Shown one piece after another: positions 1 through 6,446 of a DNA stretch of 6,689 nt; the first letter of the stretch is position 1, and each line of letters begins with the position of its first letter. The stretch spans positions 1 through 6,689 of the forward strand of contig JAGBXE010000102.1 in the NCBI GenBank assembly GCA_017629455.1. The letters are read 5' to 3'. The translations under genes were made by a program, and so were the position numbers. The notes beneath the pieces are model-generated. The model saw only the letters and a program-made list of their open reading frames with translations. It had not been told where the DNA came from and made no database searches. The DNA is from Kiritimatiellia bacterium (GTDB lineage Bacteria; Verrucomicrobiota; Kiritimatiellia; RFP12; UBA1067).

Positions 1-71
1 AGCCAGGCGTTCTTACGAAACTTGGCAAACTCAGTGGGCGCATAACCGAAAAAAGCCTTTTCCTGACTCAT
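1..71 (-). CDS. Unidentified protein, N-terminal fragment (gene runs off the window)
   Basis: Only the first 24 residues are present: MSQEKAFFGYAPTEFAKFRK, then NAWL. The ATG is at 71-69. A GAGG Shine-Dalgarno sequence lies 7-8 bases upstream (around 80-83, minus strand), which supports this start. It begins 34 bases after the stop of the HTH-nucleotidyltransferase gene with no terminator between, so the two are probably co-transcribed. The visible residues form a polar, aromatic and basic N-terminus that could precede a first membrane helix beginning near the Ala-Trp-Leu at the edge, as in many permeases. In lic-type operons a choline permease (LicB) or kinase (LicA) is a usual partner of LicC, so a transporter or a substrate kinase is plausible. 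The fragment is too short to assign a family, and that role is inference from context only. Confidence 0.75.
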   Translation of the reverse strand, partial: MSQEKAFFGYAPTEFAKFRKNAW

Positions 72-105
72 AAAGAAACCTCGTTAAAACTATGAAAATC
101 GAACA

Positions 106-1065
106 CTAGAGTTTCAAGCTGGCTTCAAGATTTTTAAGGTCTTCTACCGTATCGCATTCTACGATTTCGCCAGGGTGCACCTCATGAACAGTAAGGTTTA
201 ACCCATCTTTAATAAGTCTATCGACAATATCATCCCAAAAGAGAGATCCGTTTTCCGGTTTTTGAAAAGCATCTAGGACTGCAAGGGCAATCTTCGCCGC
301 ATCAGGCTGCTTAAAATACGATATACCAACCATATTAAAGCAGTCGTCGCCACCCTTGCCTACCCGCGTAATGCGCCCAGCCGACGTATCAAAAACCCAA
401 TCATCACTATGCCCTGGCAAGAACTTGCCAAAATATCCAGAATGTTCAAGCTGCCTACAAAGCAAATATTCAGAAGGCACAAATAAATCAGCTTCGCAGA
501 CAAAGCAATCGGCACTTGCCATCTGCGCGGCGGCAGCAGCTATAGAGCCAATATTATTTTTGGTGCGATAAAGGCGGTTTTCTATAAGATGAATATTCGG
601 GTACTTCTTTTGAAGGGGTTTGAACTGCTCCTTTTTATACCCGACAACTACGTAAATATCATCAACGCCGCGTTTACATAAAGCTGCAATAACAGTTTCT
701 ATAAGCGGACGACCTAAAACTGTTACTAATGGTTTAGCAACTTTGTCAGTAAGCGGTTTCATGCGCGAACCAAGCCCTGCCGCCATCAAAATAGCAACTT
801 CGTGCCTAGCATGGGAACGGCGCCTATCAAGAACTTGCTGGCCTTGTTGCGAAAGCTCAGGCCCAAACTCCATATCTAAAGCCGAAGCGAAGCGGGAAGC
901 CGTCTCGAAAGATATATTTACATCACCAGAAAGAACCTTAGTCACATATTGGCGAGAAACGCCGAGCCTGCGCGAAAGTGCAGTTTGTGTAATATCCTTC
1001 TCGGCCATTTCAGCATTAATAGCCTGAAGAAAATCCGAGATGGTTTTATTAATCGTCCGCTTCAT
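106..1065 (-). CDS. XRE-type HTH fused to LicC-like CTP:phosphocholine cytidylyltransferase family protein
   Basis: 319 residues in two parts. Residues about 10-68 form an XRE/Cro-type helix-turn-helix, with the pattern TALSRRLGVSRQYVTKVLSG at 28-47. Residues about 88-319 form a sugar-phosphate-nucleotidyltransferase fold. The signature AAGLGSRMKPLTD is at 95-107, with G97, G99, R101 and the conserved K111 for nucleotide binding. EAD (191-193) and D305 in ECDTVEDL are the expected metal ligands. By remembered alignment the C-terminal half matches pneumococcal LicC closely: the DDW motif (W223), the FWDD motif (276-279), and the tail from about 300. The family transfers CMP from CTP to phosphocholine or a similar phospho-alcohol, giving a CDP-activated headgroup for surface polymers; the exact substrate here is not shown. 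The start is ATG 1065-1063, with AAAAGG about 8 bases upstream. The first residue of EAD is Glu where LicC has Asp. The HTH fusion suggests self-regulation, as in NadR. Downstream is an incomplete gene in the same operon. Confidence 0.9.
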   Translation of the reverse strand: MKRTINKTISDFLQAINAEMAEKDITQTALSRRLGVSRQYVTKVLSGDVNISFETASRFASALDMEFGPELSQQGQQVLDRRRSHARHEVAILMAAGLGSRMKPLTDKVAKPLVTVLGRPLIETVIAALCKRGVDDIYVVVGYKKEQFKPLQKKYPNIHLIENRLYRTKNNIGSIAAAAAQMASADCFVCEADLFVPSEYLLCRQLEHSGYFGKFLPGHSDDWVFDTSAGRITRVGKGGDDCFNMVGISYFKQPDAAKIALAVLDAFQKPENGSLFWDDIVDRLIKDGLNLTVHEVHPGEIVECDTVEDLKNLEASLKL

Positions 1066-1075
1066 ATGTGCAACC

Positions 1076-1127
1076 TTTTGTAAACCTAATCAAGATGGCA
1101 ACTTAAAAGTTGCATCAGTTTACCAAA
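1076..1127. promoter_or_regulatory. Nested inverted repeats overlapping the -10 and start site; candidate operator
   Basis: The inner palindrome on the plus strand is GCAACTT (1098-1104), AA, AAGTTGC (1107-1113), a perfect 7-base arm. It extends by GAT/ATC on each side if one extra G in the left arm is bulged. The outer pair is TTTTGTAAAC (1076-1085) and GTTTACCAAA (1118-1127), matching at 9 of 10 positions as an inverted repeat. The outer right arm overlaps the -10 box, and the inner palindrome spans the predicted start site, so protein bound here should block the promoter. The predicted transcript starts inside the inner palindrome, so a DNA operator is more likely than an RNA hairpin. The obvious candidate ligand is the XRE domain of the protein encoded immediately downstream. 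Confidence 0.62.
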
Positions 1128-1146
1128 TCGCACTTCTCGCTGTCAA
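1117..1146 (-). promoter_or_regulatory. Predicted sigma-70-type promoter for the HTH-nucleotidyltransferase operon
   Basis: Reading the minus strand, a perfect -35 box TTGACA lies at 1146-1141. An 18-base spacer follows, then the -10 box TAAACT at 1122-1117. The -10 matches TATAAT at four of six positions and is preceded by TGG, an extended -10 element that would offset the weaker hexamer. The expected transcription start is near 1110, leaving a leader of about 45 bases to the ATG at 1065. It is the best promoter I can see in the window and it makes this operon independent of the upstream gluQ-deacylase run. Confidence 0.72.
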
Positions 1147-1192
1147 TACGATGAGAAATAAAAGCGTCCGAATTTATTATAAAATATGAAAT

Positions 1193-1681
1193 TTACGCCT
1201 TGCAGACACTTACGCGTTCAGTATCGCCTAGAACCTTCTCTAGTACTTTAGGTTCCATTGCGGCACAAATGCCGCGATGGCCGGCATTTATGTAAATGCG
1301 CGGCAAATCAAATATTGTCGACTCTATGTAAACCTTCATTCTCTTTCTAGTCCCGAACGGCGATGTGCCGCCGACATGATACCCAGAATGACGATCGGCA
1401 GTTTCAGGCGAACAAGGTGTAACAGTCTTTACTCCGCGAGTGCGCGCAAGATTCTTTACAGAAATTTCACAATCACCATGCATCAGGCAAACAAACGGTT
1501 TTCTCGCCTCATCCTCGAGAATAATAGTCTTAATAACGGCATGATGATCGACACCAAGACAAGTTGCACATTGTATTGTGCCGCCATGCTCCGTATAGTC
1601 GTACGTAAAAAGTTCATACTCGGCCTTCGCAGCCTTCAACGCACGAATAGCCATTGTCATTGGAATAGTTTCAGGTTTCAT
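1193..1681 (-). CDS. ybaK: YbaK/EbsC-family aminoacyl-tRNA deacylase (Cys-tRNA(Pro)/Cys-tRNA(Cys) type)
   Basis: 162 residues, close to the usual 155-165 of the family, forming a single YbaK/prolyl-tRNA editing domain. The hallmarks are the conserved lysine K51 in AVIKTII (catalytic/substrate-positioning Lys in YbaK proteins), GYHVGGTSPFG at 100-110 followed by the basic TRKRM, and YINAGHRG at 130-137 near the end. Family members are cytosolic and hydrolyse mischarged tRNA, classically Cys-tRNA(Pro) made by ProRS. The start at 1681-1679 is chosen because AAGG lies about 10 bases upstream. M8 and M10 would also give a normal length but lack a Shine-Dalgarno sequence. The gene follows gluQ by 29 bases, so co-transcription is likely. 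It has seven cysteines, more than I recall for E. coli YbaK. Substrate choice within the family cannot be read from sequence alone. No convincing terminator follows the stop. Confidence 0.92.
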   Translation of the reverse strand: MKPETIPMTMAIRALKAAKAEYELFTYDYTEHGGTIQCATCLGVDHHAVIKTIILEDEARKPFVCLMHGDCEISVKNLARTRGVKTVTPCSPETADRHSGYHVGGTSPFGTRKRMKVYIESTIFDLPRIYINAGHRGICAAMEPKVLEKVLGDTERVSVCKA

Positions 1682-1710
1682 ATCTTCGCGCCTTACAATG
1701 CCTCGGTTCT

Positions 1711-2685
1711 TTAAACCGCTTTTATAACCTCGTCACCTTTAAACACATACGGCTTATGAGCAATCGTAGAAATATCAAAACGGCTTATAAGCGACTTTAG
1801 ATCGATATACTCACCCTTTTGAGCCCAACCACAAGAAGCTGCAATAAGCCCAATTATCCTTTCTGGCGTCCAGCCAGCGGCACGATATGCCGCAATTCGT
1901 GTATCTCCATGCCTTTTTGCCAGCCTTCGTCCATCAGGACCTACAACTAACGGAACATGACAAAACAATGGTGTACGAGCCGAACTACAAGGCGCCCAAT
2001 CAGAAAGAGCGCGGCCGATTAGAATTTGCGCAGGAGTTGCGGGGATCAAATCATCGCCGCGGACAACTTCTGTAACGCCCATCAAAAGATCATCAACCGT
2101 ACAAGCAAGCGTGTAGCCTGCACCATCAATGTCGCGTGCCAAAGGAAAATCGCCAAGACTTGAAGAAACGCCAACTGTAACCTTACCTGCAAAAACATCG
2201 TCAAAGGAAACATCTAAACAGGAATCCGTCTTAAATCGCCAGCAAGGCATTCTATTAGAAAAGCCTTTTGATTGCAAAAACTTCTGGGCTTCATCCCAAG
2301 TCGAAAACTTGCCGCGGCAAGTTCCCGGATAAAACAACTGATCACCATCGTGCGGCGCTGATTGAGCAGATTCCACATCGCGGCGCGAGCAAACACAAGG
2401 ATAAACCTTCCCGGACGCAATCAAATGCGAAAGCGCTTCGCGGTAGATTTGACGACGCTCAGACTGAACAAATTCATCATCCCAATCAAACCCTAGCCAC
2501 CGCAAATCGTAAAGTGCATCGGCGGCGGCGCCAGGTTTATCGCGCGGATGATCTAAATCCTCCATACGCATTATAACACGCCCGCCTTGCGAACGCGCCC
2601 TTAGCCAGGCTATGGCAAAAGTTCTAACGTTGCCCAGATGAAGTGCGCCCGTGGGACTGGGCGCTAACCTGCCGACATAAGTCAT
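1711..2685 (-). CDS. gluQ: Glutamyl-Q tRNA(Asp) synthetase
   Basis: 324 residues. This is a class I GluRS-like catalytic core without an anticodon-binding domain, which separates it from full-length GltX of about 470 residues. It activates glutamate and attaches it to the queuosine at position 34 of tRNA(Asp), in the cytosol. Visible features are the start-proximal RLAPSPTGALHLGN (6-19) containing the HIGH-like HLGN, and MEDLDHPRD (41-49). The zinc-site residues C97, C99, Y119 and C123 (CVC then YPGTC) are arranged as in E. coli GluQ. The KMSKS-like RRLAKRHGD lies at 253-261. The C-terminus keeps the FDxS-type ending (303-306) of the family. ATG 2685-2683 overlaps the stop of the upstream metallopeptidase-like gene as ATGA, so translation is probably coupled. 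Only weak GGTG/TGAG purines precede it. It implies that the host makes or salvages queuosine. Confidence 0.93.
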   Translation of the reverse strand: MTYVGRLAPSPTGALHLGNVRTFAIAWLRARSQGGRVIMRMEDLDHPRDKPGAAADALYDLRWLGFDWDDEFVQSERRQIYREALSHLIASGKVYPCVCSRRDVESAQSAPHDGDQLFYPGTCRGKFSTWDEAQKFLQSKGFSNRMPCWRFKTDSCLDVSFDDVFAGKVTVGVSSSLGDFPLARDIDGAGYTLACTVDDLLMGVTEVVRGDDLIPATPAQILIGRALSDWAPCSSARTPLFCHVPLVVGPDGRRLAKRHGDTRIAAYRAAGWTPERIIGLIAASCGWAQKGEYIDLKSLISRFDISTIAHKPYVFKGDEVIKAV

Positions 2686-4127
2686 TGCTCACACCAAAAC
2701 TTTTGCCACTCGCGCACAAACAGCTCAACGCGGTCTTTATTGCCAAACGCCGCGGATGTCGCTCTAAGCATATCGCGCGTTTCAATGAGCGCCGCCACAT
2801 ATTGCGATTTAAAATTCTTAAAGGGATCATGCCGAATTTCACGCATCCCCTTTTCAATAAAAACTGCAACCGACCACGCTAGGCGGTATTTAAGGCCCCG
2901 TTCCTCATCAGTACCATCGTAGAACGAACGATAATCTAATTCAAAAAGGCGCGGCAAAAGCGCCGAAAGACGCTTTATTTCCTCTTCGCTTGGCACTAAT
3001 GGAAGTTCCCAATCAAGCGATTCTTCATCTTCAAAATATTGAGCATAACCTTCGTTAAGCCAGGGCGAAACGGGAATCATCGCCATCGCATAAGAAATAT
3101 ACTGATGAAACGCCTCGTGCCTAAACGTTCTGAGCAAACTTTCACTTTCGCCATTTGGTAAATAAGCTACGATTTCTCGCCGGCTGGGGCTCCAGTACGC
3201 TGCCGTCCACATCATATTCGTAAGCCCGTCAAGAGAGAGCAAATCTAAATATTCTGAGCGACTTGAAAATACCCTTGCAACAGAAAGAACATTTGAGCCA
3301 TCGATTGGCGAAGGTAGCGCCTTAGCGTATTTACGGCGCATAATCGGCAATTCATTCGTTAACGACCGAACGAACGACCCTCCATCCGGAATATTATCAA
3401 GGATTATAAACTCTTCGCTGTCGGTTGAACGCCACGTATCATAAGCGTTCACACTATGCCTAGCGTCGGAACGTAGCGCCTTGCGTTCGGGATGCTCGCG
3501 AAGCTTTTCTTTTTTCTTACGCTCTTTTCTGCTAGGCTCGTTGTCATGCCCTAAAGAAGCAAACTTTAAATAGTCTTCTCTTAAAAACTCGTCCTCAAAC
3601 AACTTTAATGATTCATCAAAATCATCTCCCGGCAAAAGCTCCCACACTGCTAAACGCCACACCGACTTGCCTTCAGGAAGAAAGGTACACACAATTGCAT
3701 TCTTATTAGTCCCGTGCCAATAATCAACTTCTTCATACCCTCGCGGCAAATGCCTAGGTGGCTCACCCTTAAGCGTAGGCTCTATAGGCGAAAGACGAGA
3801 TAACGCATCACGAAACGCTATCGCCTGAGTGCCCTTCCTTAATTTTTTCTTATCAAACACGACCGATTCTTCTGCATATGCAACACGCGTTAATGTGCTA
3901 TCGTGCGAAACGGCTGGCGGCTGAAATTCCAATCGAGAAAGCGTAAAAACCCTGCCATCATCATCCAGCCAACGCCCCACGACCGTCTGAGATGTCCACA
4001 AATCACTCTTCCAGAACCTATCTTCTAAATATTTCTTACCGTCGGCAGAAACGAGGTACGCCTCTGCACGCGGCATTTCAAGCGGCGCAGGGGCGGTAAA
4101 AAATAGCGATGCCGCAAGTAATAGCAT
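2682..4127 (-). CDS. Predicted exported zinc metallopeptidase-like protein (DUF1570 / peptidase-MA-like)
   Basis: 481 residues. The N-terminus is a hydrophobic stretch (1-12) followed by a small-residue region ending AEA at 21-23, consistent with a signal peptide cut near 23. It lacks the usual basic n-region. Residues 24-190 show no domain I recognise. Residues about 200-218 are a strongly basic, charged linker (RKERKKKEK and on). The C-terminal half carries HEAFH at 337-341, an HEXXH zinc motif, then WLNEGYAQYFED at 356-367, where E359 is the likely third ligand of a gluzincin. This arrangement is typical of the DUF1570/peptidase-MA-like group. Zinc hydrolase activity outside the cytoplasm is inferred; no substrate can be named. 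ATG 4127 is the first ATG after an in-frame stop and has no Shine-Dalgarno sequence, so the start is the weakest part of the call. It overlaps gluQ by four bases (ATGA). Confidence 0.8.
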   Translation of the reverse strand: MLLLAASLFFTAPAPLEMPRAEAYLVSADGKKYLEDRFWKSDLWTSQTVVGRWLDDDGRVFTLSRLEFQPPAVSHDSTLTRVAYAEESVVFDKKKLRKGTQAIAFRDALSRLSPIEPTLKGEPPRHLPRGYEEVDYWHGTNKNAIVCTFLPEGKSVWRLAVWELLPGDDFDESLKLFEDEFLREDYLKFASLGHDNEPSRKERKKKEKLREHPERKALRSDARHSVNAYDTWRSTDSEEFIILDNIPDGGSFVRSLTNELPIMRRKYAKALPSPIDGSNVLSVARVFSSRSEYLDLLSLDGLTNMMWTAAYWSPSRREIVAYLPNGESESLLRTFRHEAFHQYISYAMAMIPVSPWLNEGYAQYFEDEESLDWELPLVPSEEEIKRLSALLPRLFELDYRSFYDGTDEERGLKYRLAWSVAVFIEKGMREIRHDPFKNFKSQYVAALIETRDMLRATSAAFGNKDRVELFVREWQKFWCEQ

Positions 4128-4163
4128 AAAACAATTAAAGAAGGTTGTTAACGAAATTTAAAT

Positions 4164-4196
4164 CTTAAATAAAGGAGCAAAGCTCCATGTCTTAAG
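4164..4196 (-). terminator. Weak candidate rho-independent terminator after priA
   Basis: On the minus strand, GGAGC (4186-4182), a TTT loop and GCTCC (4178-4174) form a 5-base stem, followed immediately by TTTATTT. An outer pairing CTTAA (4164-4168) with TTAAG (4192-4196) could extend it across a 5+5 internal loop. It begins 26 bases after the priA stop codon, where a terminator would be expected. The stem is short and the T-tract is interrupted, so it may only partly stop transcription before the metallopeptidase-like gene. The rest of the 84-base gap is AT-rich and shows no promoter I can defend. Confidence 0.45.
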
Positions 4197-4211
4197 CAAA
4201 AACCTTGGCGA

Positions 4212-6443
4212 TTATACCAAATTGAAAGCGTCAATGTCTATTGATGCGCGAAGCTCATTTGGCCAAGGACGCTCGCCAACAATCCACCGCCACGCAGCTA
4301 TTATAAGGCTTGTCGACGGCGCACGAAGCACTACTTGCCAGCGGTATCTGCCATCAGCCTTTTCAAGCGGCGACGGCATCGCTTCGCCTACTAGCAACTC
4401 TTTATGAACTGACGAGTAATTTACTAATGACTTTGCGTACATTTCCGCCCACGACGCAACAAGCTTCGAATCACGCGATGAAAAATTTATTGCTGCAAGA
4501 TGGCAAAATGGCGGCAAACAACACTCTTTACGAACCTTAAGCTCATCCGCGGCAAACCCAACGTAATCGCCGCGAGCAGCATAGCCCAGAACTGGCACAG
4601 TTGCATCTCTACTCTGAACAAAAACTTCTCCTGGTAACTCTGCTCGGCCGGCTCTACCTGCTACCTGCGAGATAAGCTGATAAGTGCGCTCTGCCGCCCT
4701 AAAGTCGGAGCCTGCCATTGCAAGCGAGCTATCAGCATTAATAACACCTACGAGCGTGACCTTGGGGAAATCAAGCCCTTTGGCAATCATTTGCGTGCCG
4801 ATAAGGATATCTGCCTCGCCGCGTCTAAACTTACCTAAAATATCTTCGTGAGAATCGCGGCGAGAAGTAGAATCGGCATCCATGCGCAAAACTCTTGCAT
4901 GCGGAAAGCATTTGGTAAGCGCCACTTGAACGCGCTGTGTACCAACCCCAACAAACGAAAGCGAAGTAGATGCGCATTCTGGGCAAACCTTAGGTACTGG
5001 CACCCACCCGCCGCAAACATGGCATCGTAAACACGAGTCAGCACGATGATACGTATATGGAACTGAACATTTAGGGCAGTCAACAGAAATACCACACGAA
5101 TCACACACTACAGACCTAGCATAGCCGCGCCGATTAAGGAAAAGTATCGTCTGCTCTCCATTATCCAACCTTGTGCGCATCGCATCGAGAAGTTCGGGCG
5201 AAAATATCGCCCCTTTCGACGCTTCTGTAGTAGATGGGTGCATATCGACAAGCCTTACAAATGGCAGCGTTCCAGCGCCTGCGCGATTTTTCATTTGCGC
5301 AAACGAATACTTCCCACGCTTAACGTTCATCCACGATTCTAAGGATGGCGTAGCGCTGCCAAGAACTACCGACGCGCCTTCTATTGCACCCCTTAAAACG
5401 GCTACGTCGCGCGCATTGTAGCGCGGAGATTCATCTTGCTTATACGAGGTTTCATGTTCTTCATCAACAACAATAAGGCCAAGATTGCGAACAGGAGCCC
5501 ATACTGCCGAACGAGGCCCTACAACAACGCGAGCCTCACCAGAACGTATGCGATGCCATTCATCGTAACGCTCACCATCGGAAAGCGCCGAATGGAGCAC
5601 TGCAACCACACTGCCAAAGCGCGAAGCAAATCGCTGAACCGTCTGCGGCGTAAGCGAAATTTCGGGAACTAAAACGACTGCGCCGCGCCCTGCTGAAAGC
5701 TCGCGTGCAATCGCCTGAAGGTAAACCTCTGTTTTCCCTGACCCTGTTACTCCAAAGAGAAGAACTGTGCCGCGATTTTCTGTAGAGACAGGAATTGCAG
5801 CTAAAGCCTGAGATTGCTCCTCATTGAGCCTAAGCGGCGATGATTTAATTATCCGTCTTCCTGCTAGCGGATCTCGGCGCTTGGCCTTTTGCTCAATTTT
5901 AATAAAGCCGCGTGCAGCAAGAGATTTCAGAGTTGAAGGAGTAGTAGATAATTCGCGGCAAATTGATGCTAACCACCCTCCACCAAGGCGCGCTATATTT
6001 TCAACGATCCATTTCTGCCGGGCGGTAAGACTTTTGGTTTCTTTAATACAAACAGGCTCAACAAAAAAGAGCTCCTTCGCGCGCGCGCCTTTTTTTAAAA
6101 CTGCCGCGGGAACTGCCGCACGCAAAACCTTTTCAATCGGAGAGGCAGTATAAGAGGCTACCTTCCTTACTACCGTTAGTAGCGATGGCGAGAAAAAAGG
6201 CGTCTCATCAAGTATCGCAGTAACGTTCTTTAGCTTGAAACTACCTTTACTAGAATGAGAACCATCACCACTCTTTCCAGAACTTTCGTCATCTAGAATT
6301 TCAATAAGAAACGCGCGCGCCTCACGGTGACCAAAAGGAACAGAAAGAAGTTGGCCGACGGCCAACTTCTTTTCTAGCGCCTCTGGCACGGCATAATCAA
6401 AAAGCCGGCCGAGCGCAAGGTCAATTGCGACCCTTGCTACCAC
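4212..6443 (-). CDS. priA: Primosomal protein N' (PriA), 3'-5' DNA helicase for replication restart
   Basis: 743 residues, near the E. coli length of 732. The N-terminal 3'-DNA-binding domain (about 1-105) starts in the canonical way with VAIDLALGRLFDYAVPE. The helicase core has Walker A GVTGSGKT at 231-238, DEEH at 327-330, GSATPS at 362-367, FLNRRGYA at 435-442, and the C-terminal GTQMIAKGLDFP (549-560) and QVAGRAGR (593-600). Between the helicase lobes sits the zinc region with C447/C450, C456/C459, C474/C477 and C487/C490; C471 is an extra cysteine. The protein binds abandoned forks and loads the replicative helicase through primosome partners. A Gly/Ser-rich loop (about 52-69) is inserted in the N-terminal domain. 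The GTG start at 6443-6441 fits the family N-terminus exactly. It lies 3 bases after the previous stop with no Shine-Dalgarno sequence, so expression may depend on translational coupling. Confidence 0.97.
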   Translation of the reverse strand: MVARVAIDLALGRLFDYAVPEALEKKLAVGQLLSVPFGHREARAFLIEILDDESSGKSGDGSHSSKGSFKLKNVTAILDETPFFSPSLLTVVRKVASYTASPIEKVLRAAVPAAVLKKGARAKELFFVEPVCIKETKSLTARQKWIVENIARLGGGWLASICRELSTTPSTLKSLAARGFIKIEQKAKRRDPLAGRRIIKSSPLRLNEEQSQALAAIPVSTENRGTVLLFGVTGSGKTEVYLQAIARELSAGRGAVVLVPEISLTPQTVQRFASRFGSVVAVLHSALSDGERYDEWHRIRSGEARVVVGPRSAVWAPVRNLGLIVVDEEHETSYKQDESPRYNARDVAVLRGAIEGASVVLGSATPSLESWMNVKRGKYSFAQMKNRAGAGTLPFVRLVDMHPSTTEASKGAIFSPELLDAMRTRLDNGEQTILFLNRRGYARSVVCDSCGISVDCPKCSVPYTYHRADSCLRCHVCGGWVPVPKVCPECASTSLSFVGVGTQRVQVALTKCFPHARVLRMDADSTSRRDSHEDILGKFRRGEADILIGTQMIAKGLDFPKVTLVGVINADSSLAMAGSDFRAAERTYQLISQVAGRAGRAELPGEVFVQSRDATVPVLGYAARGDYVGFAADELKVRKECCLPPFCHLAAINFSSRDSKLVASWAEMYAKSLVNYSSVHKELLVGEAMPSPLEKADGRYRWQVVLRAPSTSLIIAAWRWIVGERPWPNELRASIDIDAFNLV

Positions 6444-6446
6444 AAC

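Noticed and set aside
1176..1181. Perfect TATAAT on the minus strand just after the ybaK stop, a possible second promoter
   Set aside because: The -35 positions at 17-18 bases spacing match TTGACA at only two or three of six places and the area is simply AT-rich; the TTGACA/extended -10 promoter nearer the gene is far better.
1277..1714. Plus-strand open frame of 145 codons
   Set aside because: It lies antisense to the clearly conserved ybaK gene, has no ribosome site or recognisable domain, and is explained as a shadow of that gene.
2214..2576. Small open frames on both strands inside gluQ
   Set aside because: All overlap a complete conserved gene and carry no start signals or recognisable motifs.
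1711..2685. Reading this gene as a truncated glutamyl-tRNA synthetase (gltX)
   Set aside because: The length, the C97/C99/Y119/C123 zinc pattern and the intact family C-terminus fit GluQ, so it is not a broken GltX.
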